Part shown: positions 7,664 to 15,653 of the stretch, one piece after another
Layout of the letters: each line of letters starts with the position of its first letter
How positions within the stretch are numbered: the first letter of the stretch is position 1
Source: Streptomyces sp.
Lineage (GTDB): Bacteria > Actinomycetota > Actinomycetes > Streptomycetales > Streptomycetaceae
Length of the DNA: 38,793 nucleotides
NCBI RefSeq assembly: GCF_031181555.1
Contig: NZ_JAPSKQ010000033.1
Location: 10,126 to 48,918, forward strand
Direction: 5' to 3'
Notes under the pieces: model-generated
What the model saw: the letters and a program-made list of their open reading frames with translations, nothing else
Databases searched by the model: none
What the model was told of the DNA's origin: nothing
Program-made: the position numbers and the translations under genes

Positions 7664-9109
7664 TCAGGCGTCCCGGTACGCCTCCAGCAGCCGCAGCCAG
7701 ACCTCGCTGATCGTCGGATACGACGGGACCGCGTGCCACAGGCGGCCGACCGGGACCTGTGCGGCGACGGCGACGGTCGCGGAGTGGATGAGTTCGCCGA
7801 CGCCGGGTCCGACGAGGGTGACGCCGCGCAGGATCTCGTCCTCGAGGTCGACGACCATGCGGGCGCGGCCCTTGTAGCCGTCGGCGTACAGACCGGCGCC
7901 GGCGACCGTGGACAGGTCGACGTCGACGGCGCGGACGCGGTGGCCGGCCCGTTCCGCCTCGGCCAGCGAGAGACCGGCGGAGGCGGCCTCCGGGTCGGTG
8001 AAGACGACCTGGGGGACGGCGGCGTGGTCGGCGGTCGCGGCGTGCGCGCCCCAGGCCTCCGGGCGCACGGGTTCCCCGGCGGCGCGGGTGGCGATGGCGG
8101 CGCCCGCGACGCGGGCCTGGTACTTGCCCTGGTGGGTGAGCAGGGCGCGGCGGTTGACGTCGCCGACCGCGTACAGCCAGTCGTGGCCGGTCACCCGGAG
8201 GGTGTCGTCCACGGTGAGCCAGGAGCCGGGCTCCAGGCCGATCGTCTCCAGACCGATGTCGTCGGTGCGCGGGGCGCGGCCGGTGGCGAAGAGGATCTCG
8301 TCGGCCTCGATCCGGTCACCGCCGTCGGTGACGACCAGGACGGTGCCGTTCTCCCGGGTCACCGACTTCACCGAGGTGCCGGTGCGGATGTCCGCGCCGG
8401 CCTCGGCGAGGGCCTCGGCCACCAGTTCCCCGGCGAAGGGCTCCATGCGGGACAGCAGACCGCTGCCGCGCACGAGAACCGTGACCTGCGAGCCGAGCGC
8501 CTGCCAGGCGGTGGCCATCTCGGTGGCGACCACACCGCCGCCGACCACGACCAGCCGGCCGGGCACGGACCGGGCGCTGGTGGCCTCCCGGCTGGTCCAC
8601 GGCCTGACCTCGGCGAGTCCGGGCAGGTCGGGCAGCTGGGCGCGGCTGCCGGTGCAGACGGCGACGGCGTGCCGGGCGGTGAGGACGCGCCGGCTGCCGT
8701 CGGGACCGGTGACGGTCACGGTGCGCGGGCCGGTGAGCCGTCCGTGGCCGCGGTGGAGGTCGGCTCCGATGCCCTCCAGCCACTGGACCTGGCCGTCGTC
8801 CTTCCAGTGGGAGGTGTAGGAGTCGCGGTGGGCGAGGACCGCGGCGGCGTCCAGGGGGCCCTGGACCGACCGGCTCAGGCCGGGCGTGCGGCGGGCGTCG
8901 GCCCGGGCGATCACCGGGCGCAGCAGGGCCTTGCTGGGCATGCAGGCCCAGTAGGAGCATTCGCCGCCCACCAGCTCGCTCTCCACGACCGCGGTGGTGA
9001 GCCCGGCGGCGCGGGTGCGGTCGGCGACGTTCTCCCCCACGGGCCCGGCTCCGAGCACCACGACGTCATAGGCGATGGGTTCCGTTTGCGTCGGTTGCGT
9101 TTCCGTCAT
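7664..9109 (-). CDS. FAD-dependent pyridine nucleotide-disulfide oxidoreductase
   Basis: 481 residues with class I disulfide oxidoreductase architecture. The FAD motif is VVVLGAGPVGEN near 16-27, the redox pair is CSYWAC (C51 and C56, CX4C), the NAD(P) motif VVVGGGVVATEMA lies mid-chain and a second FAD motif reads YAVGDV. The C-terminal dimer domain carries WHAVPSYPTISE, the His/Glu active-site base pair of lipoamide dehydrogenases and mercuric reductases. Its disulfide substrate is not known from sequence. The CSYWAC motif differs from the classic CVNVGC and marks a separate subfamily. The ATG at 9109 has no clear ribosome binding site. It diverges from trxC with 118 bases between, so a role in the thioredoxin or thiol system is plausible but inferred. 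Confidence 0.9.
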   Translation of the reverse strand: MTETQPTQTEPIAYDVVVLGAGPVGENVADRTRAAGLTTAVVESELVGGECSYWACMPSKALLRPVIARADARRTPGLSRSVQGPLDAAAVLAHRDSYTSHWKDDGQVQWLEGIGADLHRGHGRLTGPRTVTVTGPDGSRRVLTARHAVAVCTGSRAQLPDLPGLAEVRPWTSREATSARSVPGRLVVVGGGVVATEMATAWQALGSQVTVLVRGSGLLSRMEPFAGELVAEALAEAGADIRTGTSVKSVTRENGTVLVVTDGGDRIEADEILFATGRAPRTDDIGLETIGLEPGSWLTVDDTLRVTGHDWLYAVGDVNRRALLTHQGKYQARVAGAAIATRAAGEPVRPEAWGAHAATADHAAVPQVVFTDPEAASAGLSLAEAERAGHRVRAVDVDLSTVAGAGLYADGYKGRARMVVDLEDEILRGVTLVGPGVGELIHSATVAVAAQVPVGRLWHAVPSYPTISEVWLRLLEAYRDA

Positions 9110-9159
9110 GGCGTCAGTCTGGTGGGTGGTGTGCGCGGTGGCCACATGGGTAGGGGCGC

Positions 9160-9185
9160 GGAATACGTGACCGGTCGGCCGTGTT
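9160..9185 (+). promoter_or_regulatory. SigR promoter (GGAAT-N18-GTT) of trxC
   Basis: GGAAT at 9160-9164 and GTT at 9183-9185 have the exact 18-base spacing of SigR promoters. The transcript would begin near 9191, about 37 bases before the trxC start. In S. coelicolor trxC is a known SigR target, which supports the call. Confidence 0.8.
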
Positions 9186-9227
9186 GTGCCGACGGCCCGA
9201 CCCGACACCAGGAAGAGGGAACACGCC

Positions 9228-9623
9228 ATGAGCAGCACCGTGGAGCTCACCAAGGAGAACTTCGACCAGATGGTCACGGACAACGAGTTCGTCCTGATCG
9301 ACTTCTGGGCGGCCTGGTGCGGTCCGTGCCGTCAGTTCGCGCCGGTGTACGAGAAGGCGGCGGAGGAGAACCCGGACCTGGTGTTCGGCAAGGTGGACAC
9401 CGAGGCGCAGCCGGAGCTGGCCGCGGCCTTCGGCATCCAGTCGATCCCGACGCTGATGATCGTCCGCGACCAGGTCGCCGTGTTCGCCCAGCCGGGCGCC
9501 CTGCCCGAGGCCGCTCTGACGGACGTCATCGGGCAGGCCCGCAAGCTGGACATGGACGAGGTCCGCAAGCAGATCGCCGAGCAGCAGGCACAGCAGGGCC
9601 AGGCTCCGAACCAGGGCGAGTGA
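9228..9623 (+). CDS. trxC: Thioredoxin (TrxC type)
   Basis: 131 residues with a thioredoxin fold. The active site is WCGPC (C31, C34) and the cis-proline loop reads IQSIPTL. The protein reduces disulfides in cytoplasmic proteins and is itself normally reduced by thioredoxin reductase. It is longer than a typical 105-110 residue thioredoxin because of a charged, Gln-rich C-terminal tail (about 108-131). The ATG at 9228 follows GGAAGAGGGA. The exact SigR promoter and the divergent disulfide oxidoreductase agree with the S. coelicolor trxC locus as I remember it. No thioredoxin reductase (trxB) is in the window. Confidence 0.95.
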   Translation: MSSTVELTKENFDQMVTDNEFVLIDFWAAWCGPCRQFAPVYEKAAEENPDLVFGKVDTEAQPELAAAFGIQSIPTLMIVRDQVAVFAQPGALPEAALTDVIGQARKLDMDEVRKQIAEQQAQQGQAPNQGE

Positions 9624-9825
9624 TCCCGCCCGGAGCACGAGGCCCGGCGGCAGCCGTCGCCGCAGCGGGCACCGGTGCCGGACGCGGCGGTCCCGCCGAG
9701 GGGACGGCGACCTCGTCGTTCGCGGTCCGGTCGTCGACGTGCGCGGTCACCGCCGGGGCGCGTGTCGTCCTTCCCGCCGGGACGCGTGACGCCGGGCCCC
9801 GCCTCCGGTCGCCCTCCCCGTCCCG

Positions 9826-10863
9826 TCAGCTGGACTCGCGCCGCACCACCGACGCCCCCAGCACCTTGTGCGCCTCGGGCGCGGCGGCCGGGTCGCGCAC
9901 CGCGCGGTCGACCAGCTCGGCGAGCTCACGGCCCGACGGCAGCTCCAGGTGCACGGTGCTCAGCCGGGGCCGCAGCAGCCGGCCCAGCATCAGGTTGTCG
10001 GCGCCGATCACGGCGGTGTCCTCGGGGATGCGGATGCCTTCGTCCTGGAGTGCGCGCATCAGGAGCATCGCGTACTCGTCGTTGTACGTGAACACGGCGT
10101 CGAGGCCGAGGTCGCGCCAGCGGGCGGCGAGCCGCGCGGCGGCGCCCTCGTCGTGCGCGAGGGGCAGCTCGGTGACCGTGGCGTCCGTACCGCGCAGGGC
10201 CTCGCGCACTCCGGCCAGGCGGGGCGCGGAGAACGCCTCCAGGCCGGGCTCCCGCGGGACGACGACACCGATCCGGCGCCGGCCCCGGTCGAAGAGGTGG
10301 GCGCCGGCGCTGTGACCGACGACGTCGTGGTCCATGAGCAGGGCGTGCGCGCCCTCGACGGACTCGGGGCCGAGGGTGACGACGGCCCGCGCCCCGGAGC
10401 GTCTGAGCACCTCGACACCCCGCGGGCCGAGCCCGGAGCCGGGGACCAGGACCGCCACCGGTCGCAGTTCGGCCCAGGCACGGGCGGCCTCGTCGTCCTG
10501 CAGGCCGGCGGTGCCGTACTGCACGACCGTGTAGTCGAGGAGCCCGAGCGCCCCCTGGAGGTCGCTGATGAACTGGCTGTAGAGCGGGCCCACGGGGAAG
10601 GCCGGCGCGGGCATCAGGACCATGCGGCTGTGCCCGGCGCGCAGGCTGCGCGCCGCGGCGTGCGGCACGTACCCGAGTTCCCTCGCGGCCTCGCGGACCC
10701 GGCGCCGGGTGGGTTCGCTGATCCGGACGGCGCCGGCGTCGTTCAGGACGTAGGAGACGGTCGCGCGCGAGACGCCGGCCAGGCGGGCCACGTCGGCGCT
10801 CGTGGGGGCGGAGCGCGTCGGTGCGGGGGACGCGGGCGGGGGCGTTTTCGGTATCTGCACCAT
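9826..10863 (-). CDS. LacI family transcriptional regulator
   Basis: 345 residues. A LacI-type helix-turn-helix with hinge lies near residues 22-75 (SADVARLAGVSRATVSYVLN, then ARELGYVPHAAARSLR), followed by a periplasmic-binding-protein-like effector domain ending in the family pattern IGADNLMLGRLLRPRLSTV. Such proteins usually repress sugar or nucleoside genes and release DNA on binding a small ligand. I place the start at ATG 10863, because AAGGA lies about 11 bases upstream; ATG 10875 is also in frame but directly abuts that same sequence. The neighbouring genes are not clear targets. A palindromic LacI-like site at 10913-10926 upstream suggests autoregulation. Confidence 0.88.
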   Translation of the reverse strand: MVQIPKTPPPASPAPTRSAPTSADVARLAGVSRATVSYVLNDAGAVRISEPTRRRVREAARELGYVPHAAARSLRAGHSRMVLMPAPAFPVGPLYSQFISDLQGALGLLDYTVVQYGTAGLQDDEAARAWAELRPVAVLVPGSGLGPRGVEVLRRSGARAVVTLGPESVEGAHALLMDHDVVGHSAGAHLFDRGRRRIGVVVPREPGLEAFSAPRLAGVREALRGTDATVTELPLAHDEGAAARLAARWRDLGLDAVFTYNDEYAMLLMRALQDEGIRIPEDTAVIGADNLMLGRLLRPRLSTVHLELPSGRELAELVDRAVRDPAAAPEAHKVLGASVVRRESS

Positions 10864-10912
10864 GACGTACCGCATCCTTGCAGAAGCCCCGACGGACCTG
10901 TCGGCCGGGTGA

Positions 10913-10926
10913 GTCGAGCGCTCCCA
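10913..10926. promoter_or_regulatory. Candidate LacI-type operator upstream of the LacI gene
   Basis: The 8-base palindrome GAGCGCTC (10916-10923), extended to GAGCGCTCCCA, matches 11 of 14 positions of the CebR box TGGGAGCGCTCCCA and has the central CG typical of LacI-family operators. It lies about 50 bases upstream of ATG 10863. Confidence 0.4.
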
Positions 10927-10956
10927 CGCACGCCTTCGCCCCGGCCGGGGCCCGGG

Positions 10957-11619
10957 TCAGCGGGAGGACGCCGCGCCCGTCACCCGGTCGACCAGGTCCA
11001 CCCACGCCGATTCCAGCCGCTCCGGCGGCATGCCGCACTGCCGGGTCAGGTGGTGGATCAGGGCGGGGTCGAGCTGGGCCAGCAGGATGTGGGCGAGGAT
11101 CTCGCAGTCCGCGTCCGGTACCGCCTCGCGCAGCAGCAGGGTGACGTGATGGCGCAGCACGCGGCGGGGCGGGGCGGTGAAGCGGCGGGCGGGTTCCGGT
11201 TCGGCCGCCAGCTGCAGCTCCAGCTCGTCGGCGGTCCGGCGGAGCATGGCCAGGCCGAACGCCCGCAGCCGCTCCACGGGCGGCGCGCCCGGCCCCAGCG
11301 GCGGGGGCCCGGTGAGGAAGGCGGCCTGGAACTTCTTCTCGGAGTGGTCGAGCAGCGCCGTGAGCAGACCGGTACGGTCACCGAAGCGGCGGAAGACCGT
11401 GCCCTTGCCCACGCGGGCCGCGGCCGCCACCGCCTCCATGGTGACGCAGTCCGCACCGCGCTCGGCCACGAGCCGCGCGGCGGCCTCCAGCAGCCGGGCC
11501 CGGTTGCGCGCGGCGTCGGCGCGCAGGCAGGGCTCGTCGGCGTCGGGGCCGAGTTGCAACAACTCCTGCGGTTCGACGGGCTCCTGGGGGGCCGGGACGG
11601 GCGATGGCGCGGCGGACAT
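10957..11619 (-). CDS. TetR family transcriptional regulator, likely repressor of the adjacent FMN reductase
   Basis: 220 residues. The N-terminal TetR DNA-binding domain lies near 40-85 (RARLLEAAARLVAERG, then AVAAAARVGKGTVFRRFG), followed by a helical ligand-binding domain. The ATG at 11619 is preferred: TACCCT at 11627-11632 sits 7 bases upstream and could be the -10 of a leaderless transcript, and no ribosome binding site is seen for the in-frame ATG at 11637. The gene diverges from the FMN reductase. Two dyads with GGACC/GGTCC arms lie between them, one of them about 18 bases upstream of the TACCCT element, near this gene's -35. I infer repression of both genes, relieved by an unknown, possibly quinone-like, ligand. 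Confidence 0.88.
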   Translation of the reverse strand: MSAAPSPVPAPQEPVEPQELLQLGPDADEPCLRADAARNRARLLEAAARLVAERGADCVTMEAVAAAARVGKGTVFRRFGDRTGLLTALLDHSEKKFQAAFLTGPPPLGPGAPPVERLRAFGLAMLRRTADELELQLAAEPEPARRFTAPPRRVLRHHVTLLLREAVPDADCEILAHILLAQLDPALIHHLTRQCGMPPERLESAWVDLVDRVTGAASSR

Positions 11620-11649
11620 GAAGCCAGGGTAAAGCATCGGGAAGAAACT

Positions 11650-11699
11650 GGACCACGGTCCGGTTGAGGTGCTACAACAGAGAAACGGACCCCGGTCCG
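11650..11699. promoter_or_regulatory. Pair of inverted-repeat operators between tetR and the FMN reductase
   Basis: Dyad 1 is GGACC-AC-GGTCC (11650-11661). Dyad 2 is CGGACC-CC-GGTCCG (11686-11699). Both have perfect arms and a 2-base centre, and their centres are 37 bases apart, all inside the 117-base divergent intergenic region. Similar paired sites are typical of autoregulating TetR proteins. Confidence 0.65.
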
Positions 11700-11736
11700 A
11701 TTTCCGGGGCGGTCATTCATCCCACTGGAGTTCTTC

Positions 11737-12300
11737 ATGTCTGCTCGCATCCTCGCCCTCGTCGGCAGCCTCCGTGCCGGTTCGCACAACCGCCAGCTCG
11801 CCGAGGCCGCGGTCAAGCTCGCTCCGGAGGGCTCCGAGGTGGCGCTCTTCGAGGGGCTCGCGGAGATCCCCTTCTACAACGAGGACATCGACGTCGAGGG
11901 CAGTGTCCCGGCCGCCGCCGTCCGGCTGCGCGAGGCCGCCGCCGGCGCCGACGCGCTGCTGCTCTTCACGCCCGAGTACAACGGCACCATCCCGGCCGTC
12001 CTGAAGAACGCCATCGACTGGCTGTCCCGCCCCTACGGCGCCGGCGCCATCAGCGGCAAGCCGGTCGCCGTGGTCGGCACCGCCTTCGGCCAGTACGGCG
12101 GTGTCTGGGCGCAGGACGAGACCCGCAAGTCCGTGGGCATCGCGGGCGGCAAGGTGATCGAGGACATCAAGCTCTCCATCCCGGGCTCCGTGACCCGCTT
12201 CGCCGAGCTCCACCCGGCCGACGACACCGAGGTCGTCGAGCAGCTGACCGAGGTCATCACCCGTCTGCACGGCCACGCCGCGGAGCCGGCCGCGGCCTGA
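11737..12300 (+). CDS. NADPH-dependent FMN reductase / NAD(P)H oxidoreductase
   Basis: 187 residues with a flavodoxin-like fold. The flavin phosphate loop is GSLRAGSHNRQLAEA near 10-24, and the family signature PEYNGTIPAVLKNAIDW lies near 88-104, followed by GKPVAVVGTAFGQYGG. This is the family of SsuE- and chromate/quinone-reductase-like proteins, which use NAD(P)H to reduce free flavin, quinones or similar acceptors. Length is normal. The ATG at 11737 follows GGAG at 7 bases. It faces a TetR gene across two operator-like dyads, so induction by an electrophile or quinone is likely (inference). A strong hairpin ends the gene. Confidence 0.9.
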   Translation: MSARILALVGSLRAGSHNRQLAEAAVKLAPEGSEVALFEGLAEIPFYNEDIDVEGSVPAAAVRLREAAAGADALLLFTPEYNGTIPAVLKNAIDWLSRPYGAGAISGKPVAVVGTAFGQYGGVWAQDETRKSVGIAGGKVIEDIKLSIPGSVTRFAELHPADDTEVVEQLTEVITRLHGHAAEPAAA

Positions 12301-12323
12301 TCACGGCCGGCACGCCCGACGCC

Positions 12324-12360
12324 CGAAGGGGCTGGAGCCAGGACGGCTCCGGCCCCTTCG
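12324..12360. terminator. Bidirectional terminator between convergent genes
   Basis: CGAAGGGGCTGGAGCC pairs with GGCTCCGGCCCCTTCG: 16 base pairs with one G-U wobble and a 5-base loop. It lies 23 bases after the FMN reductase stop and 19 bases beyond the end of the convergent XdhC-type gene. Confidence 0.85.
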
Positions 12361-12379
12361 TCGTACGCGTGCCCGGCGC

Positions 12380-13528
12380 TCAGGCGGCCCCCGCCGCGCT
12401 CCGTTCGGCGTCGCGGTCGTCGCGGTGGATCGGCACGCCCGAGCCGGTCAGCGGTACGCCCGTGCCGCCCCTGCGGGCCGCGACGATCTCCGCCGCGATG
12501 GACAGGGCGGTCTCCTCCGGCGTACGGGCGCCGAGGTCGAGGCCGATCGGGGACCTGAGCCGGGCCAGCTCCCGCTCCCCCACGCCCGCCTCGCGCAGCC
12601 GCCGCTCGCGGTCGGCATGGGTGCGGCGCGAGCCCATCGCCCCCACGAACGCCACCGGCATCCCCAGGGCGGTCTTCAGCAGGGGGACGTCGAACTTCGG
12701 GTCGTGGGTGAGCACGCACAGCACCGTGCGCGCGTCGGTCGTGGTGCCGCGCAGATAGCGGTGCGGCCAGTCGGCCACGATCTCGTCGGCCTCCGGGAAC
12801 CGGGCCCGGGTGGCGAAGACCGGGCGGGCGTCGCAGACGGTGACGTGGTAGCCGAGGAACCTGCCCGCCCGCACCAGGGCCGCCGCGAAGTCGATCGCAC
12901 CGAAGACGATCATGCGGGGCGGCGGCACCGAGGACGCGACGAACAGGGTCAGGCCGCCGGGGCAGTACGAACCGTCCGCGGACAGGCCGACCGTGCCGGT
13001 GCGCCCGCCGTCCAGCAGTGCCCGGGCCTCGGCCGCCGCCGTCCGGTCCAGCTCCGGGCGCCCGCCGAGGCCGCCCTCGTACGAGCCGTCCGGGCGGACG
13101 AACAGGGCCCCGCCGAGGAGGTCCGCCGGGCCCCGGACGACCCGGGCGAGAGCCCCCGGCTCGCCCCGGGCGACGGCCGGGAGCGCCTTGTGGAGCACCT
13201 GCCGGACGGGGGCGTGGGCACCGACCGGGGTCACCAGGACGTCGATGACCCCGCCGCAGGTCAGGCCGACCGCGAAGGCGTCCTCGTCGCTGTGCCCGAA
13301 CCGCTCGACGCGCGTCTCGCCGTCCTCGAGCGCCCGGACGCACAGCTCGTACACCGCGCCCTCCACGCAGCCGCCGGAGACCGAGCCGACCGCCGTGCCC
13401 TCGCGGTCGACGGCGAGGGCGGCCCCCGGGCCGCGCGGTGCGCTGCCGCTCACGGACACGACCGTGGCCACGGCGAACTCCCGGTCTCCGTCCAGCCATC
13501 CGCACAGCTCACCGGCGACGTCAAACAC
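12380..13528 (-). CDS. XdhC/PaoD family molybdenum cofactor maturation protein
   Basis: 382 residues. The N-terminal XdhC/CoxI domain carries VSGSAPRGPGAALAV and the conserved VSGGCVEGAVYE (about 35-65). A Rossmann-like XdhC C-terminal domain (VFGAIDFAAALVRAG, about 210-300) ends in the family block VGAMGSRRTHADR. Such proteins bind and load the mature molybdenum cofactor into xanthine dehydrogenase-type enzymes and are not part of the final complex. The start GTG at 13528 is preceded by a GGGGGG tract and overlaps the stop of the large subunit gene by 8 bases, so it is the last gene of the four-gene operon, as paoD is in E. coli. I see no sign of degradation. Confidence 0.9.
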   Translation of the reverse strand: MFDVAGELCGWLDGDREFAVATVVSVSGSAPRGPGAALAVDREGTAVGSVSGGCVEGAVYELCVRALEDGETRVERFGHSDEDAFAVGLTCGGVIDVLVTPVGAHAPVRQVLHKALPAVARGEPGALARVVRGPADLLGGALFVRPDGSYEGGLGGRPELDRTAAAEARALLDGGRTGTVGLSADGSYCPGGLTLFVASSVPPPRMIVFGAIDFAAALVRAGRFLGYHVTVCDARPVFATRARFPEADEIVADWPHRYLRGTTTDARTVLCVLTHDPKFDVPLLKTALGMPVAFVGAMGSRRTHADRERRLREAGVGERELARLRSPIGLDLGARTPEETALSIAAEIVAARRGGTGVPLTGSGVPIHRDDRDAERSAAGAA

Positions 13529-15653
13529 CCGGTCCCCCCGCCCGCAGCACCCGGTCCGGGCGGATGGGCAGGCTGCGGTGGCGCACGCCGGTCGCGTGCC
13601 AGACCGCGTTGGCGACGGCCGCCGCGGCGCCCACGACGCCGATCTCACCGATGCCCTTGATGCCGACCGGGTCGTCGGGGTCCGGGTCGTCCACCCAGTC
13701 CGCCTCGATCGCCGGTACGTCGGCGTGGGTGGCGATGTGGTAGCCGGCCAGGTCGGCGCCGTAGAGGCCGCCCGAGGCGTGGTCGCGGACCGCCTCCTCG
13801 TGCAGGGCCATGGAGATGCCCCAGGTCATGCCGCCGACGAGCTGGCTGCGCGCGGTGAGCGGGTTGACGATCCGGCCCGCCGCGAAGATCCCCAGCATCC
13901 GGCGCACCCGCACCTCGCCGGTGGTGACGTCCACGGCGACCTCGGCGAACTGCGCCCCGAAGGAGTGCCGCTCCTGCTGCGCGAGGGCCCCGAGGGCGGC
14001 GGTGGTGTCGGAGCGCACGGTGATGCCCTCCGGCGGCACGGCGGCTCCCGGCACGAGCCGGTCCCGCAGCTCCTCGGCGGCGGCGGTGACCGCCCAGGCC
14101 CAGGACCGGGTGCCCATCGAGCCGCCGGCGAGCCCCGCCGGGCCGAAGTCGCTGTCGCCGATCCGCACCCGGACCCGGTCGGGCGCCACCCGCAGCGCGT
14201 CGGCGGCGACCAGGGTGAGCGCGGTACGGGCCCCGGTGCCGATGTCGGCCGCGGCGATCCGCACGGTGAAGGTGCCGTCCGCCTGAGCGGTCACCGCGGC
14301 CGTCGCCGGGAGGGCGCCCGCGGGGAAGGAGGCGGCGGCCGTGCCCGTGCCGAGCAGCCGGCGTCCTTCGCGCCGTACGCCGGGGCGCGGGTCCCGGCCG
14401 GCCCAGCCGAAGCGGCGGGCGCCCTCGCGGAAGCAGGCGGCCAGGTTGCGGCCGGCGAACGGCAGCCCGGAGACCGGGCCCCGCCCGGGCTCGTTGCGCA
14501 GCCGCAGCTCGACCGGGTCGACGCCGCACCGCTCGGCGAGTTCGTCGAGCGCCGCCTCCAGCGCGAACGACCCCGGCGCCTCGCCCGGCGCCCGCATCCA
14601 CGTCGGGGACGGCACGTCCAGCCGTACGACCTCGTTCACCGTGCGGTGGGCGTCGGCGTCGTACATCACCCGGGCCGGTCCGGAGCTCGGCTCGACGAAC
14701 TCCCACACCGTCGACGTCTGGTTCAGCGAGCGGTGCTCCAGGGCGCGCAGCCGCCCGTCGGCGTCGGCGCCGAGCCGGATCCGCTGGGTGGTGGGACTGC
14801 GGTAGCCGGTGAGCGAGAACATCTGACGTCGGGTCAGCACGACGCGCACCGGGCGCCGCAGGGCGGTCGCGGCCATCACGGCGGCCACCTGGTGGGCCCG
14901 CAGGCCCTTGCTGCCGAAGCCGCCGCCGACGTGCTCGGAGCGCACCCGCACGGCGGACGGTTCGAGGGAGAACATCTTGACGAGCTCGTCGGCGATCCAG
15001 GTGGTGCCCTGGTTGGAGTCGACGACCTCGAGCCGGCCGCCGTCCCACAGGGCGGTCGCCGCGTGCGGCTCCATCATGGCGTGGTGTTCCTCGGGCGTGG
15101 TGTACTCCGCGTCCACCACGTGGGCGGAGGCGGCGAGTTCGGCCTCCAGGTCGCCCTTCTCCGTGGCGGCGGGCATGTGCCCGTCCGCCGGGTACGCGTC
15201 CGGGCGGCCGGCGCGGAACGCGATGTCGTGCGGCTGCCGTTCGTAGGTGACGACGAGCGCCTCGGCGGCCTCGCGGGCCTGTTCGGGCGTCTCGGCGACG
15301 ACGAGCGCGACGGGCCACCCGGCGTGCGGGATCCGGTCGTGCTGGAAGACGGCGGCGGTCGGGTCCGGCGGGACGCCCAGCATGCCGGTGTAGTCGGTGT
15401 CGACGCGCGGGGCGTTCCCGTGGTGCAGGACGGCGAGCACGCCCGGCATGCCGAGCACGTCGGCGGTCTCGACGGCGCGGATCCGGCCGCGGGCGACGGT
15501 GGACAGCACCAGCCGGCCGTGGGCGAGGTCCGCGAAGGGTATGTCGCCGGCGTACCGGGCGGCCCCGGTGACCTTGTCGCGGCCCTCCACGCGGGGGTGC
15601 GCGGTGCCGACGGCGCCGGCCGGCGCCGTACGGCCGGTCGTGGCGGTGGTCAT
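13521..15653 (-). CDS. Molybdenum-binding large subunit of a PaoC-like aldehyde/xanthine dehydrogenase
   Basis: 710 residues. The N-terminal aldehyde oxidase/xanthine dehydrogenase a/b hammerhead domain spans about 20-130, and the molybdopterin-binding domain follows (about 140-690) with EHVGGGFGSKG and PTWMRAPGEAPG. The catalytic glutamate is E670 in KGIGEIG near the C-terminus. It would hydroxylate an aldehyde or N-heterocycle at the Mo centre. The closest operon layout is E. coli paoABCD (periplasmic aldehyde oxidoreductase), so an aldehyde-detoxifying role is likely, but substrate is not proven. The ATG at 15653 follows GAGGAGG and overlaps the FAD subunit stop as ATGA. No signal peptide is visible. 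Confidence 0.92.
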   Translation of the reverse strand: MTTATTGRTAPAGAVGTAHPRVEGRDKVTGAARYAGDIPFADLAHGRLVLSTVARGRIRAVETADVLGMPGVLAVLHHGNAPRVDTDYTGMLGVPPDPTAAVFQHDRIPHAGWPVALVVAETPEQAREAAEALVVTYERQPHDIAFRAGRPDAYPADGHMPAATEKGDLEAELAASAHVVDAEYTTPEEHHAMMEPHAATALWDGGRLEVVDSNQGTTWIADELVKMFSLEPSAVRVRSEHVGGGFGSKGLRAHQVAAVMAATALRRPVRVVLTRRQMFSLTGYRSPTTQRIRLGADADGRLRALEHRSLNQTSTVWEFVEPSSGPARVMYDADAHRTVNEVVRLDVPSPTWMRAPGEAPGSFALEAALDELAERCGVDPVELRLRNEPGRGPVSGLPFAGRNLAACFREGARRFGWAGRDPRPGVRREGRRLLGTGTAAASFPAGALPATAAVTAQADGTFTVRIAAADIGTGARTALTLVAADALRVAPDRVRVRIGDSDFGPAGLAGGSMGTRSWAWAVTAAAEELRDRLVPGAAVPPEGITVRSDTTAALGALAQQERHSFGAQFAEVAVDVTTGEVRVRRMLGIFAAGRIVNPLTARSQLVGGMTWGISMALHEEAVRDHASGGLYGADLAGYHIATHADVPAIEADWVDDPDPDDPVGIKGIGEIGVVGAAAAVANAVWHATGVRHRSLPIRPDRVLRAGGPGV

